A stretch of 26,979 bases of DNA from positions 1 to 26,979 of the forward strand of contig CBFFYP010000063.1 of the NCBI GenBank assembly GCA_965646165.1, read 5' to 3'. Origin of the DNA: MGBC114844 sp910585855. GTDB taxonomy: Bacteria; Bacillota; Clostridia; Lachnospirales; Lachnospiraceae. Shown here piece after piece: positions 1 to 8,887 of the stretch (position 1 is its first letter; every line of letters starts with the position of its first letter). The position numbers were made by a program, and so were the translations under genes. The notes under the pieces were generated by a model that did not search any database, was not told where the DNA came from, and saw only the letters and a program-made list of their open reading frames with translations.

Positions 1-539
1 GAAGTCCAAGAACTTCTAACTTTTTTCCAAAGTCACTGCAGGCTGCCCACCGTTTTCGAATCTGGCTGTTTCTTGACCCCGGAACAAAAAAAGAATGGTA
101 TCCAAACTTTACTGAAAACTTGTTCTGTAATAATACATCATTTCTGTCGTAATCCAACCAACAGCGAAAGGCGGTTTGCTCCTGTCCTTTGCCAGCGACT
201 TCGGAGAATGGTTAGAAAGTCTTGGGCTTCTGTGGAAATACCTAGAATTTTTTGCATATCCTGCTTCTATGCAGGGTATGCAAAAAAAGGGGCGTGTTTA
301 GCCCGGAGGATAGGGAAGAGAATGTTTTTTGGATGGTAAAATCCTTCCTTACACCAATTACATTTCGCTTGTGGTGAGGGCGAATTGCGCCCCGGTTCGT
401 CCGATTGCATGAACCGAAATCAGAAGCCGTAGACTTTCTTACCATTTGGAGCGGAGCAAGCAAAGGACAGGAGTAAACCGCCTTTGGCGTCCGGTGAAAG
501 CAAACCTCTCTCCCAAAAACTAATTAAAGAATTCTAAGT
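1..539. repeat. Composite foldback repeat, right part (copy 1)
   Basis: Positions 1-90 are the right half of an A unit, ending in the 3' tag GCTGTTTCTTGACC and CCGGAAC followed by an A-run. Positions 153-494 are a complete B unit in the opposite orientation. Its outer arms (166-192 and 460-486) are complementary over about 27 bases. Its centre is a hairpin at about 247-290, built on TTTTTTGCATA and its complement, and there is a small GGGCG/CGCCC hairpin at 378-392. The B unit carries GGCGTCCGG at 486-494 and CCAACCAACAGCG at 153-165, the reverse complements of the tags of the A units. The element ends with CCCAAAAACTAATTAAAG near 520-538, the right terminal inverted repeat. Short ORFs inside are by-products of the palindrome. 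Confidence 0.85.
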
Positions 540-540
540 T

Positions 541-930
541 ATTAATTTCCTTCTTTCTACTATTTGTATTGCAATAGGTTTATGTTATCCATTGTTACAT
601 TTAACATATAAATAAATTTAAGAAATAACAAGGTCTTTTCTGGAAAAACTTTGTCGAATAAAACCTTTCCAAAAAACCTTATTTTTCGCCAAATACTTAT
701 AACCCTATTTAGGTATAACGCAGCTAAAATTTACTACCCTAAATAATAAATACATCGTAACTTATCCTCTCTTTATCTAACTATTAATTTTTATAACCAT
801 TTCTTTTAAACTTTTTTATTGACTGAATGATGTTCTCTATGCTATTCTAAACTTAAGAAGTGAATGATACATATACGTAAATAAAAAACTCTCGACCTAA
901 CTAAAACTAATTTTATTAAGAATAACTATC
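541..930. other. AT-rich intergenic region
   Basis: About 390 bases between the foldback repeat and the Rpn-family gene. It is very AT-rich with no ORF that looks real. The only element I can support is the promoter at 819-848. A weak imperfect hairpin lies near 630-690 (AAGG...CCTT with internal loops), but it has no convincing T-run. Confidence 0.6.
819..848 (+). promoter_or_regulatory. Predicted sigma-A promoter of the Rpn-family gene
   Basis: TTGACT at 819-824 and TATTCT at 843-848 are separated by 18 bases. This lies about 95 bases upstream of the ribosome-binding site of the next gene, in an otherwise empty region. Confidence 0.5.
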
Positions 931-957
931 TAGGAGGAACTTATAACAGATTTTTTA

Positions 958-1806
958 ATGAAACCCAAAATTGACTTTGCCTTTAAAGAAATTATGACAG
1001 ATGAAACCATCCGTATTGGTTTCCTATCTGCCATCCTAAAATTAGATCCAAACACAATTAAAGAAACACATTTATTAAACACCAATCTCCGAAAAGCACA
1101 TGACGAGGAAAAGCAAGGGATTCTAGATGTCCGAATTTCCATGAACGATAATACCGAAATTGATATTGAAATCCAGCTGGCAGAATTAAAAGTATGGGCG
1201 GATCGGTCTTTATTTTATTTATCCAAAATGTATACCGAACAAATTCAAAAAGGTCAAACGTATGATGTATTCAAAAAGTGCGTCAGTATTAGTATTTTAA
1301 ACTTTACCCTATTTTCAGAAGATACCGAATTTTATTCTTGTTTTCGGATTCTAGAAGAAACACGACATATCCTCTATACGGATAAAATGGAATTTCACGT
1401 ATTAGAACTCACAAAACTTCCAAAAGAATTAAAAGAAGACAGCAGCCGAATTCTATTATGGGGAAAATTCATCAATGCCGAACGAAAGGAGGAATTTGAA
1501 ATGTTAGCAAAAAAAGATGCTTATATCGATCATGCCTACCACAAATTGCAGCTTATCAGTCAAGACAAAGAAAAACGATTCGAATATGAAGCCAGAGAAA
1601 AAGCCATTCGGGATCATAATCAACTGATATATGAAGCAGAACAACGAGGGGAGCAGCGAGGAGAGCAACGGGGAAAACAGCAGGAAGCAGAACGTATTAA
1701 TAAATTAAATCTATTATTAATAGAAAATAATCGTTATGATGATCTAAAGCGTTCTACAAGTGACATAAACTTTCAGCAGCAACTTATGTCAGACTACGGA
1801 ATCTAA
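958..1806 (+). CDS. Rpn-family PD-(D/E)XK nuclease / putative transposase
   Basis: The 282-residue protein belongs to the Rpn/'PD-(D/E)XK nuclease family transposase' group, DNA nucleases linked to recombination. It starts with the usual MKPKIDFAFKEIM block. A plausible active site is D57, then E71-x-Q73 in EIDIEIQL, the family's D...ExQ form of the PD-(D/E)XK core. The tail at about residues 229-240 repeats EQRG three times, as is common in the family. The start is odd. A perfect AGGAGG lies at 932-937, 20 bases before this ATG and so too far away, but 5 bases before an in-frame ATA at 943 that would add ITDFL. The original start may have been an ATG at 943 that mutated. It is a single gene followed by a terminator and has no partner nearby. 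I am confident of the family, not of activity. Confidence 0.85.
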   Translation: MKPKIDFAFKEIMTDETIRIGFLSAILKLDPNTIKETHLLNTNLRKAHDEEKQGILDVRISMNDNTEIDIEIQLAELKVWADRSLFYLSKMYTEQIQKGQTYDVFKKCVSISILNFTLFSEDTEFYSCFRILEETRHILYTDKMEFHVLELTKLPKELKEDSSRILLWGKFINAERKEEFEMLAKKDAYIDHAYHKLQLISQDKEKRFEYEAREKAIRDHNQLIYEAEQRGEQRGEQRGKQQEAERINKLNLLLIENNRYDDLKRSTSDINFQQQLMSDYGI

Positions 1807-1810
1807 CTTG

Positions 1811-1845
1811 AAAAAGGGTAGGATTTTATTCCTATCCTTTTTTAT
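1811..1845 (+). terminator. Rho-independent terminator after the Rpn-family gene
   Basis: GGGTAGGA and TCCTATCC form an 8-bp stem with one G-T pair, extended by A-T pairs, around a short T-rich loop. A run of T follows. It begins a few bases after the stop codon. Confidence 0.8.
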
Positions 1846-2092
1846 ATATTTTTACCAAAAATATACCCATTATCTAAAGCTAATAGGCTTCCTGTTTTAC
1901 CGATCTCGGTATCTCCCTGCCAATTTCAAAAATATAAAAAAGTTGTTTAAACATTCCCATATTTTTACAAAAATACTTGCAGAGAATACAAAAAAGAGTT
2001 AAGATCAAAGAAATCAGTATAAATATAAAATTTCCACATCAGCACAAAGAAAAAGAACTATTTTATCTAATAAAAAAGAAAAGGAAAAAGAT
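1846..2092. other. AT-rich intergenic region
   Basis: About 250 bases, AT-rich. A 64-codon open frame runs from 1808 through it, but it starts inside the terminator, has no ribosome-binding site and resembles nothing I know. I see no gene here. Confidence 0.5.
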
Positions 2093-2503
2093 ATGAAAAA
2101 AAAGAATCCTTCTATCATAATACATGGAATTTTTTCTCTGTATTTACTGATTTTATTTCGCATTACTGTATTCCGCACAGGTTTCGGATTCCAAAATCTG
2201 TTACAGAACGGAACACTTAACCTAACCCTATTTCAAGAATATATTCCTCTGATCCGGCAGGGACAACTGTTCCGATTTTTTTATTTATTTGTAGGTAATA
2301 TTATCTGGTTTTTACCGCTGGGAAGCTACCTTATATGGACAGGAAAAACAAAAAAACAAGCCATATACTATGGTCTGTTCGTTTCTTTTTCTATTGAATC
2401 TCTGCAATATCTGTTTGGAACAGGTATTTCAGAACTCGATGATTTAATTTTAAATACATTTGGCACTTGGATAGGTGCCTCTATTCTAAGCAATTTTCTA
2501 TAA
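2093..2503 (+). CDS. VanZ-like membrane protein
   Basis: The 136-residue protein is a small polytopic membrane protein of the VanZ-like family, whose founder affects teicoplanin susceptibility; most members have no known role. Four hydrophobic stretches are visible, at about residues 8-25, 60-82, 90-108 and 118-135. Family residues are present: GN-I-W-PLG at 68-77, E102-SLQ105, then ELDDL and N121-TFGTW-G. The start is preceded by a weak AAGGA at about 2081-2085. The gene lies 108 bases before the GntR regulator on the same strand, but nothing shows co-transcription. The length is short but normal for the family's minimal form. Confidence 0.85.
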   Translation: MKKKNPSIIIHGIFSLYLLILFRITVFRTGFGFQNLLQNGTLNLTLFQEYIPLIRQGQLFRFFYLFVGNIIWFLPLGSYLIWTGKTKKQAIYYGLFVSFSIESLQYLFGTGISELDDLILNTFGTWIGASILSNFL

Positions 2504-2611
2504 TCTGTTCCAAAAGTTCCTTTAGCCGCAAAATCAAAGAAAACCATATAGTATTCCCAACATACTGCAACTTTATTTTTATATTTTTCACCTTTATAAT
2601 AGGAGTGTACC

Positions 2612-3346
2612 ATGCCTAAAACAAAATACATCGAAATCTATCAAGATCTAAAAGAAAAAATTGAAACCGGAGTATATGAATTTCAAAAACTGCTTCCTTC
2701 GGAAAATACGTTTATTCGTACCTACCAGTGTTCACGCAATACTCTGCGCCGAGCAATCAGTGCCCTAGTTACAGACGGTTATGTACAAACCATGCAGGGA
2801 AAAGGAATCCGCAATATCTTCCAACCTATCAGACAAACTTCTTTCCCTGTCGGCGGAATTGAATCCTTCCAAGAATTTGCACAAAGAAGACATCAAACCC
2901 CTGCAATAAAAATACTTTGTTTTACAGAGTTAATTACAGATGATAAAATAGCAAAAAGAACCGGATTTGCACCCGGCTCTTCCCTATACTACCTTCAGCG
3001 GCTGCACTACTTAGACGAAAAGCCGCTGATTATCAGCCACAACTATTTCCTAAAAGATATCGTCACCACTTTAACACCAAAGATAGCCGAGGGCTCTATT
3101 TACGACTACTTAGAACATACCCTGCATATCTTTATTGTCACAAGTAAACGAATTATAACAATAGAAAAAATGACCCAAATTGACGAAAAATACCTGAACC
3201 TAGGAGATTACAACTGCCTTGCCGTAATCAACACTCAAACCTACAACAATGACGGTATTATGTTTGAATACACCCAATCCCGCTACCGCCCAGACTACTT
3301 CTGCTTTCAGGACAACGCAACCAGAGCCTACCGCCAAAAAAAATAA
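2612..3346 (+). CDS. GntR/HutC-family regulator, TreR-like
   Basis: The 244-residue transcription factor has a winged helix-turn-helix at about residues 4-72 (LLPSENTFIRTYQCSRNTLR, then the wing ending in MQGKGI) and a UTRA ligand-binding domain at about 85-235. The sequence is closest in feel to TreR, the repressor of trehalose uptake and hydrolysis that senses trehalose-6-phosphate. This includes F-x-Y-T-x-S-R-Y-R-P-D near the C-terminus. AGGAG at 2601-2605 sits 6 bases before the ATG. No treP or treA homologue is in the window, so the target must lie elsewhere or the ligand may differ. It is read toward hscC on the other strand, with a palindromic repeat between the two. Confidence 0.82.
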   Translation: MPKTKYIEIYQDLKEKIETGVYEFQKLLPSENTFIRTYQCSRNTLRRAISALVTDGYVQTMQGKGIRNIFQPIRQTSFPVGGIESFQEFAQRRHQTPAIKILCFTELITDDKIAKRTGFAPGSSLYYLQRLHYLDEKPLIISHNYFLKDIVTTLTPKIAEGSIYDYLEHTLHIFIVTSKRIITIEKMTQIDEKYLNLGDYNCLAVINTQTYNNDGIMFEYTQSRYRPDYFCFQDNATRAYRQKK

Positions 3347-3395
3347 ATTTTTATGCTCCCATTGATACTTCACACCACCACAATTTTTTCGGTCT

Positions 3396-3480
3396 GGAGC
3401 AAACAGCCGAAAGCCGAAGGAAATGCTAAGCGCAAGCGGGCTCGGAACAGCACTTCCTTCGGCTTTCGGCGTCCCCTCCT
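3396..3480 (-). repeat. Short tagged palindromic unit between convergent genes
   Basis: Arms at 3406-3422 and 3454-3470 are a perfect 17-bp inverted repeat (GCCGAAAGCCGAAGGAA and its complement). The loop contains GCTAAGCGCAAGCGGGCTCGG, a sequence also found at about 20144-20164. Read on the minus strand, the unit starts with AGGGGACGC and ends with GCTGTTTGCTCC, the same end tags as the large foldback repeats. It lies 16 bases after the hscC stop and about 50 after the regulator's stop, so it may also end transcription in one or both directions. Confidence 0.75.
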
Positions 3481-3495
3481 AACCAAAAAACTAAC

Positions 3496-5193
3496 TCACT
3501 CCCGATTCCAATCCTCCAAACTTCGAAGCCGTTCTTTTAGCTCCCGTCTGGCATCCTCAATTACCCCTGTATCATGAGTATTTAACGCATCTTCAAAAGC
3601 CCGAAGCCACATATCCAAAAGTACTCTCTCATTTCCAGTACTTTCCTCATAAATCCTCTCCCCCTTTAAAAGCAAAAGCCGATTCTCCTCCTGCTCCCTA
3701 GGCGGTACTTTCAAATAAGAAAGCTCCTGCATCCTCTCCTCAATCTGCTTTGGCGTCATATCATTTTCTTTCCCTTTTATAATCTGCTTTTTCACTTCTC
3801 CAGTCGAAATTACCTTTACTTCCACTTCCAGCAAAGAATTGATATCATACGTATAAGTTACATCTACTGCTTCCATTCCTGCCTTATTCTTTGGTACATT
3901 AATGTCCAAACTCCCCAGATAAAGATTATTTGCCGCAAACCGGCTCTCCCCCTGCAGTACCCGAACCCGAATACTTTCCTGATTATCATGCAGTGTATAA
4001 AGCCGCTCAGTACGACTTGCCGGAATTACGGTATTTCGCTCAATAATCGGCAGAAAATGTCCGGCTTCATACATTCCATATGCCCGTTCTACAGAAATCT
4101 CCGTTCCAAGTGTAAAAGAGCAGACATCCGTTAAAATTACTTCTTTCACCGCCTTACGCCGTTCTTTCATCGCTGCCTGTATTGCTGCGCCCAAAGCCAC
4201 TGCCTCATCTGGATGAATCTTATTGTTCGGAAACTTTCGAAACAGCCGGATAATAAAATTTCTTACCACCGGAAGTCTGGTTGCTCCGCCAACCAAAACC
4301 ACTTCGTCCACTTCTGAAAGCCGAAGATGCGCATCCGATAGACTGCGCTGAATCGGTTTACGAATTTTATCTAACAAAGGTTCACACAGTTTTTCATATT
4401 CCTCTATTGTAATCGTCAGTTCTTTTTCTTCTCCTTCATAAGGAAATTGCATCGTTACTTCATTTTTCTCAGAAAACTGCTTTTTCGCAGCCTCTGCTTC
4501 TTTATGAAGCCGTGCTGCTTCTTTTTCGGTCAGTTTGTCCACTTCTATTTTATTCTTTTCTAAAAACTCTGTTTCCAAGATATTAGTAAAGTCTTCACCG
4601 CCTAAATAATTATCTCCTGCTACTGCCCGTACCTCTAAAATATTTTGAAACAATTCCAAAATCGATACATCAAATGTACCGCCGCCCAAATCAAATACTA
4701 AAAATCTTGTACTTTTTGTCTTTTCATAAAGCCCATAAGAAATCGCTGCTGCAGTCGGCTCACTGATAATTCTCTCTACCTTCAGCCCTGCCAATTCTCC
4801 GGCACGCTGTGTTGCTTTTCGTCTTTTATCGTCAAAATAGGCAGGAACACTGATAACAGCCTCTGTCACTTCTTCTCCAAAAAGCTGCTCTGCATCTTCC
4901 TTTAAGGAACGCAGTACAAAAGCAGACAATTCTTCTGCACTAAATTCCCGATCGCCTAATTTAAACTTTTTACCGCTTCCCATTGAACGCTTAAATACCT
5001 GTGCCATACGCTCAGGATGCATTAAACCATATTCCTTTGCTGTTTCTCCTACCAAAATCTGATTTTTCTCATCCACCGCTACAACAGACGGTGTCAAAGA
5101 TTTTCCCAGACGGTTTTCAATTATCTTTGCTCCCTCCTCGGAGAAATAAGCTGCCAAACTATTTGTTGTTCCTAAATCAATTCCTATTATCAT
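3496..5193 (-). CDS. hscC: HscC-like Hsp70 chaperone
   Basis: The 565-residue Hsp70 is close to the usual HscC length (about 556) and much shorter than DnaK. The nucleotide-binding domain spans about 1-345: phosphate-1 loop GIDLGTTNS at 4-12, VISVPAYF at 113-120, SEPTAAA at 144-150, phosphate-2 loop FDLGGGTFD at 167-175, and the adenosine motif VVLVGGATRLP at 298-308. The substrate-binding domain follows (DVCSFTLGTEI at 356-366, IERNTVIPA at 384-392, VLQGE at 412-416). A shortened lid ends without the EEVD-type tail. HscC is a specialised Hsp70 that works with dedicated J-domain partners rather than GrpE-dependent general folding. The gene starts 16 bases after TPR protein A, with AGAGGA 7 bases before the ATG, so the two are surely co-transcribed. 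Confidence 0.93.
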   Translation of the reverse strand: MIIGIDLGTTNSLAAYFSEEGAKIIENRLGKSLTPSVVAVDEKNQILVGETAKEYGLMHPERMAQVFKRSMGSGKKFKLGDREFSAEELSAFVLRSLKEDAEQLFGEEVTEAVISVPAYFDDKRRKATQRAGELAGLKVERIISEPTAAAISYGLYEKTKSTRFLVFDLGGGTFDVSILELFQNILEVRAVAGDNYLGGEDFTNILETEFLEKNKIEVDKLTEKEAARLHKEAEAAKKQFSEKNEVTMQFPYEGEEKELTITIEEYEKLCEPLLDKIRKPIQRSLSDAHLRLSEVDEVVLVGGATRLPVVRNFIIRLFRKFPNNKIHPDEAVALGAAIQAAMKERRKAVKEVILTDVCSFTLGTEISVERAYGMYEAGHFLPIIERNTVIPASRTERLYTLHDNQESIRVRVLQGESRFAANNLYLGSLDINVPKNKAGMEAVDVTYTYDINSLLEVEVKVISTGEVKKQIIKGKENDMTPKQIEERMQELSYLKVPPREQEENRLLLLKGERIYEESTGNERVLLDMWLRAFEDALNTHDTGVIEDARRELKERLRSLEDWNRE

Positions 5194-5209
5194 ACTTTTT
5201 TCCTCTTAC

Positions 5210-8200
5210 TTATCGTTTCATACTGTTTAGACGATTCCAAAGCCCCTCGTCTTGTTCGTTCCAATCCATCTGATGTCCCAATTTCTCACCAAGTTTTTTC
5301 GTTTTATAATAATACATTTCGTCTTTCGGTTCTTTTTTCCAATTTCTATGCCAGCACTGATACGCCTTTTCCAATTCGCCGATTGCCTCATAATAAATTG
5401 CAAGTGTTTCTATCCAGTCCTCACATTCCTGTTCCCAGCAGTGCCGACACATCTTCATCCCTTTTAAACGCTCCAGTCCGCTCTCTGCCAAATCCATATA
5501 GCCTCTAAAAATCCAAAAGCGAACCATCATACAGAGATTTCGATAGCCATTTTCTGGATGATTGTAATGTTGATCCCATTCCGAAATATTTTCTAATGAA
5601 AGGGACTTTAAATGCTTTTTTGTCAGCGGAAATGAACCTGTTTCAATCGAATAATGATCTAAAATCATATTGATATAACGATCTCCCCACTTTTTTACCT
5701 CTTCTTTATCCCCCATTTCCCAATAAATATGCATACGTTCCAAATATTTTGTACTATTCTCCCACTGAGCCTGCTCCTCTTCCACACGTTCCATTACTTT
5801 CTGTTTAATCTGAAGCGCCTTCTCTTTATTTCCAAGATAAAAGAATTGAAGATCACCCCATGTTTCCCATACATCAATGGAATCAAACTGCTTTACTGCC
5901 TGATAGGCTTCTCTTTCTAACTGTTCCGCTCTCCCTATATTACTGCAGAGTGCTCTTCTTATCTCAATACCATAATTGACATAATCCTCTTCGGTAATCA
6001 AATCCTTACGATAGGCTTCAAACAGCAAATAAAAAGCTTCTTCTAAGCGGTTATGTTCTTCATAAAATCCAATCAGCTTCCAATAAAAATCCTCCTGATC
6101 CTCTCCTTCAAACAGTGCAATTCCATCCTTATACCACTTCTCTGCCCGTGCGTAATCACCCATTTTTCTGCAGCATCTGGCAGCAAACGCATACATATCA
6201 TGTCCATCATATTTTGGACTACTTAGCCGGGAAATTGCTTTTTCAATACAAGCTAATGACGGCTGATATTTCCCTTCATAATAAAGAATTCTTCCTTTCA
6301 GCATCAGACCATATGGATTATTCTTTTCCAATTTCAGTGACTTTTTGGCATCCTCCATTGCCCCTTCTAAATCTCCTATCAGCCGCAAAATATTTCCTTT
6401 TGCCCGATAATCATATGCACTGTCCGGGCAAACCTCAACTTGCTGCTGTGCATAATACAGTGCCTTTTTTAATATCGGCATATTATGCCAATTTACCCCT
6501 ACCCAGCGATAAATCGCTGCAATCTTTCGATTGGCTTCCTGCTGTTTTGGATTTTCAGAAAGTGCTTCCTGATAGAAATAGATTGCCTTTTCCCATTTTT
6601 CTAATTCATAATAGCATCGAGCCATATTAACCGCAAGCCGTTCTGACATCTCGCTGTTTCTTCGATAAATTTCATAATTTTTTACAGCTTCCTCATATTT
6701 TTGTCCATTCTGCAAAACACGGGCATATGTATAGTAATAATATGCACTTACTCTTAATGGCTCACTTTTTCTAAGACGAATTGCTTTTCTCATATATTCG
6801 ATTGCTTTTTTAGAATATCCATCTACCCGGCAATCCTCTGCAATCGCCATTTCATAATATAATTCTGCCAATTCACGTTTTTTTGCATCCTTTTGAAATT
6901 TATTTACCAATTTCTTTTCCCGCTTCAAAAGCTGTTCAAATTCACGTTTTGTTTCACACTGTACCCGATCTAAATAAATCTCTGCCAATTCCAGTCCAAA
7001 ACTCTTTAACTCTTCTTCTTTTGCCTGACCCAATATTCCTTTTGCATTTTCATACTGATCATAATCAATAAACACCCTCGCCGCCAATTCATAAATCGGC
7101 GCATGTTTTGAATAAATTTCTCTTGCCTCACGAAACAGATCAATAACTTCCTGTGGTCTGTCCAATTCATAACAAGCTCTTTGCTTTTGCACCAATGCCG
7201 GAAACCACTCTCTGTTCTGATCCAGCATCTCATCTGCCAAATCAACTGCTCGTTCAAACTCTCCTTCAGCAATCAAAAGATCCAATAAATCCTGTTTTAA
7301 CCGCAAAGAATCCTTTTCATAGGAAAGAGCCTTTAAAAAAGCCTGTTCTGCCTTTTTATAACCAATTGCAATATCCTTTCTCTTCTCCAGATTTTCTGCC
7401 AAAATCCGAAGCGTCTGTCCTTCACAGGAATAAGTCACTGCTAATTCTGCCTCATCCGCATTTTCTTCTTCCCCTTCTTTTAAATTCCCCTCTGCTATCC
7501 GCTGTTCCACTTCTGTTCTCCAAAGTTTACATTCCTCTAAACTCTCTTGATAACGATCTGCATGAAAATAAAGTGCGGAAAGTACATTGTGAATATTCCT
7601 TATCTTTTTCTGATATTCTGGATAACCAAGCAAAAAATCGATTCCTTCCTGCGCACGCTCTAACCGAATATACGACCTGCAGACCCGACGCATCTCCTCT
7701 GCTTCCAGTGTTCCTTCCAAAAAATCCTCTTTACACTTCTCTATATAAATCTCATCTAATTCCTTCAGCATTTCCTCTAACATCTCGTCATCCGAATTCT
7801 GAAGTGCCTGCTGACAATGAAAAATAGCATCTGATAAATTCCCTTTTTCTTTTTCAAAAAGAGCAAGATACTTTTCCGAAAGATAAAGAGAGCCGAATTT
7901 TTCCCCAGCCTTTGAAAAAACTGCTGCTGCTTCTTCTTTCTTATCACATTTCCACAATACCTCAGCACTCAAAAGCTGAATCCTGGCATTGTCCTGATAT
8001 GCTTCAATCAGCTCCTGTGCCTCCTGTGTTACATCCTTTCTCCCCTCAAGCACAGCCAGCCGCATCTTTTCCATCCGATAATAGGGATGATTAATTCCAA
8101 GCGACTCCATCACGGTAATTGTCTGTTTTGCTTCCTCGACCTTCTTTTCTCCTACTAATTCCTCTAATTCATAAAGTCGGCTAAAGAACTGATCATAATC

Positions 8201-8749
8201 CGCCGTATCGGCTCCTTCCAATCCCTGATACAAAAAATCGTCCATTCCCTCCATATCCTGTACTTTATGAATCATATAATCCACAAAAGCTGCTGGAAGA
8301 TGCTCTTTAAACTCCCTCTCCCCTTCCTGAAATCCAAACACTTCATCTAAAAACCGATAAATATCACTTGTCAGACGGTAATACTCCGACAAAAATTGAA
8401 AAAGTTTCCACTTTGCCTCTTCTCCATAATCCAAATCTATGCAAACTTCATCCTGAAAAACTTCCCGCCAAGCCTCCCGGCTCAACCGTTTCGGCAGGCA
8501 AAAATAAACCTCCTCCACCCGTTTCATCCAACGCCCAACCGGTGTGAAATCTTCCTTTTCTTCCTCCTCTTCTTCAGGCATCTTTATATAGTCCATCACC
8601 TGTTCATAAGCCTCCCGAAGTCTTCGAAATCCTTCTGGATTATCTTCTGGATTATTTTCTGCCAGCTTTTCATAATAAGCCTGCCGAATCTTTGTTTCCT
8701 CTTTCGTTTCCTCAATTCCAAGAACTGCAAAACCCATAGCAACATCCAT
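5210..8749 (-). CDS. Giant TPR protein A with degenerate J-like domain, partner of HscC
   Basis: The 1179-residue protein has a J-like N-terminus at about 1-55 (FAVLGIEETKEETKIRQAYYEKL, then LREAYEQV). The region aligns well to helices II and III of a J domain, but the HPD triplet is N33-P34-E35. An acidic linker (about 57-67, nearly all E) follows, and the rest is alpha-helical TPR/Sel1-like repeats, clear at about 270-320, 480-570 and 640-920 with the usual A...Y...A spacing. A C-terminal cysteine group, C1101-x2-C1104-x4-C1109, could bind metal. AGGAGG at 8758-8763 lies 8 bases before the start. Position just ahead of hscC suggests that it delivers or scaffolds clients for HscC. Whether it can stimulate an ATPase without HPD is open. 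It is a paralogue of the gene upstream. Confidence 0.85.
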   Translation of the reverse strand: MDVAMGFAVLGIEETKEETKIRQAYYEKLAENNPEDNPEGFRRLREAYEQVMDYIKMPEEEEEEKEDFTPVGRWMKRVEEVYFCLPKRLSREAWREVFQDEVCIDLDYGEEAKWKLFQFLSEYYRLTSDIYRFLDEVFGFQEGEREFKEHLPAAFVDYMIHKVQDMEGMDDFLYQGLEGADTADYDQFFSRLYELEELVGEKKVEEAKQTITVMESLGINHPYYRMEKMRLAVLEGRKDVTQEAQELIEAYQDNARIQLLSAEVLWKCDKKEEAAAVFSKAGEKFGSLYLSEKYLALFEKEKGNLSDAIFHCQQALQNSDDEMLEEMLKELDEIYIEKCKEDFLEGTLEAEEMRRVCRSYIRLERAQEGIDFLLGYPEYQKKIRNIHNVLSALYFHADRYQESLEECKLWRTEVEQRIAEGNLKEGEEENADEAELAVTYSCEGQTLRILAENLEKRKDIAIGYKKAEQAFLKALSYEKDSLRLKQDLLDLLIAEGEFERAVDLADEMLDQNREWFPALVQKQRACYELDRPQEVIDLFREAREIYSKHAPIYELAARVFIDYDQYENAKGILGQAKEEELKSFGLELAEIYLDRVQCETKREFEQLLKREKKLVNKFQKDAKKRELAELYYEMAIAEDCRVDGYSKKAIEYMRKAIRLRKSEPLRVSAYYYYTYARVLQNGQKYEEAVKNYEIYRRNSEMSERLAVNMARCYYELEKWEKAIYFYQEALSENPKQQEANRKIAAIYRWVGVNWHNMPILKKALYYAQQQVEVCPDSAYDYRAKGNILRLIGDLEGAMEDAKKSLKLEKNNPYGLMLKGRILYYEGKYQPSLACIEKAISRLSSPKYDGHDMYAFAARCCRKMGDYARAEKWYKDGIALFEGEDQEDFYWKLIGFYEEHNRLEEAFYLLFEAYRKDLITEEDYVNYGIEIRRALCSNIGRAEQLEREAYQAVKQFDSIDVWETWGDLQFFYLGNKEKALQIKQKVMERVEEEQAQWENSTKYLERMHIYWEMGDKEEVKKWGDRYINMILDHYSIETGSFPLTKKHLKSLSLENISEWDQHYNHPENGYRNLCMMVRFWIFRGYMDLAESGLERLKGMKMCRHCWEQECEDWIETLAIYYEAIGELEKAYQCWHRNWKKEPKDEMYYYKTKKLGEKLGHQMDWNEQDEGLWNRLNSMKR

Positions 8750-8845
8750 ATAGCTTTCCTCCTAATCTATCAAGCCCTTTAACAAACCTACATATTTTCT
8801 CTAAAATCCTCCAACCCCTATTATCTGCCTACAAAAAGAACAGCT

Positions 8846-8887
8846 TGAATCAAAATATAGGTCTATACAGACCTATATTCTGATTCA
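8846..8887 (-). terminator. Strong hairpin overlapping the stop codon of TPR protein B
   Basis: A stem of 7 + 11 bp (TGAATCA, one mismatch, AATATAGGTCT and their complements) closes on a 4-base loop at 8865-8868. It includes the TGA stop of the upstream gene at 8885-8887. On the transcribed strand there is no immediate T-run; TTCTTTTTG comes about 5-10 bases later. It could be a weak terminator that lowers expression of the downstream genes, or an mRNA-stability hairpin. Confidence 0.6.

Noticed and set aside
73..463. Open frames of 88 and 73 codons on opposite strands in copy 1 of the repeat
   Set aside because: They lie in a palindromic repeat, overlap each other, and recur in altered frames in the other copies; no ribosome-binding site or known family.
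166..488. CRISPR-like or integron attC-like repeats
   Set aside because: Units are not regularly spaced and have no spacers; the end tags do not match the attC consensus boxes, and no cas or integrase gene is present.
1808..2002. 64-codon frame after the Rpn-family gene
   Set aside because: It starts in the terminator, has no ribosome-binding site and is ordinary AT-rich noise.
6115..7827. Long plus-strand frames opposite TPR protein A (171 and 224 codons) and similar ones opposite TPR protein B (11173-11691)
   Set aside because: Antisense shadows of real genes, rich in Pro, Leu and His as expected from reversed Glu/Lys-rich codons.
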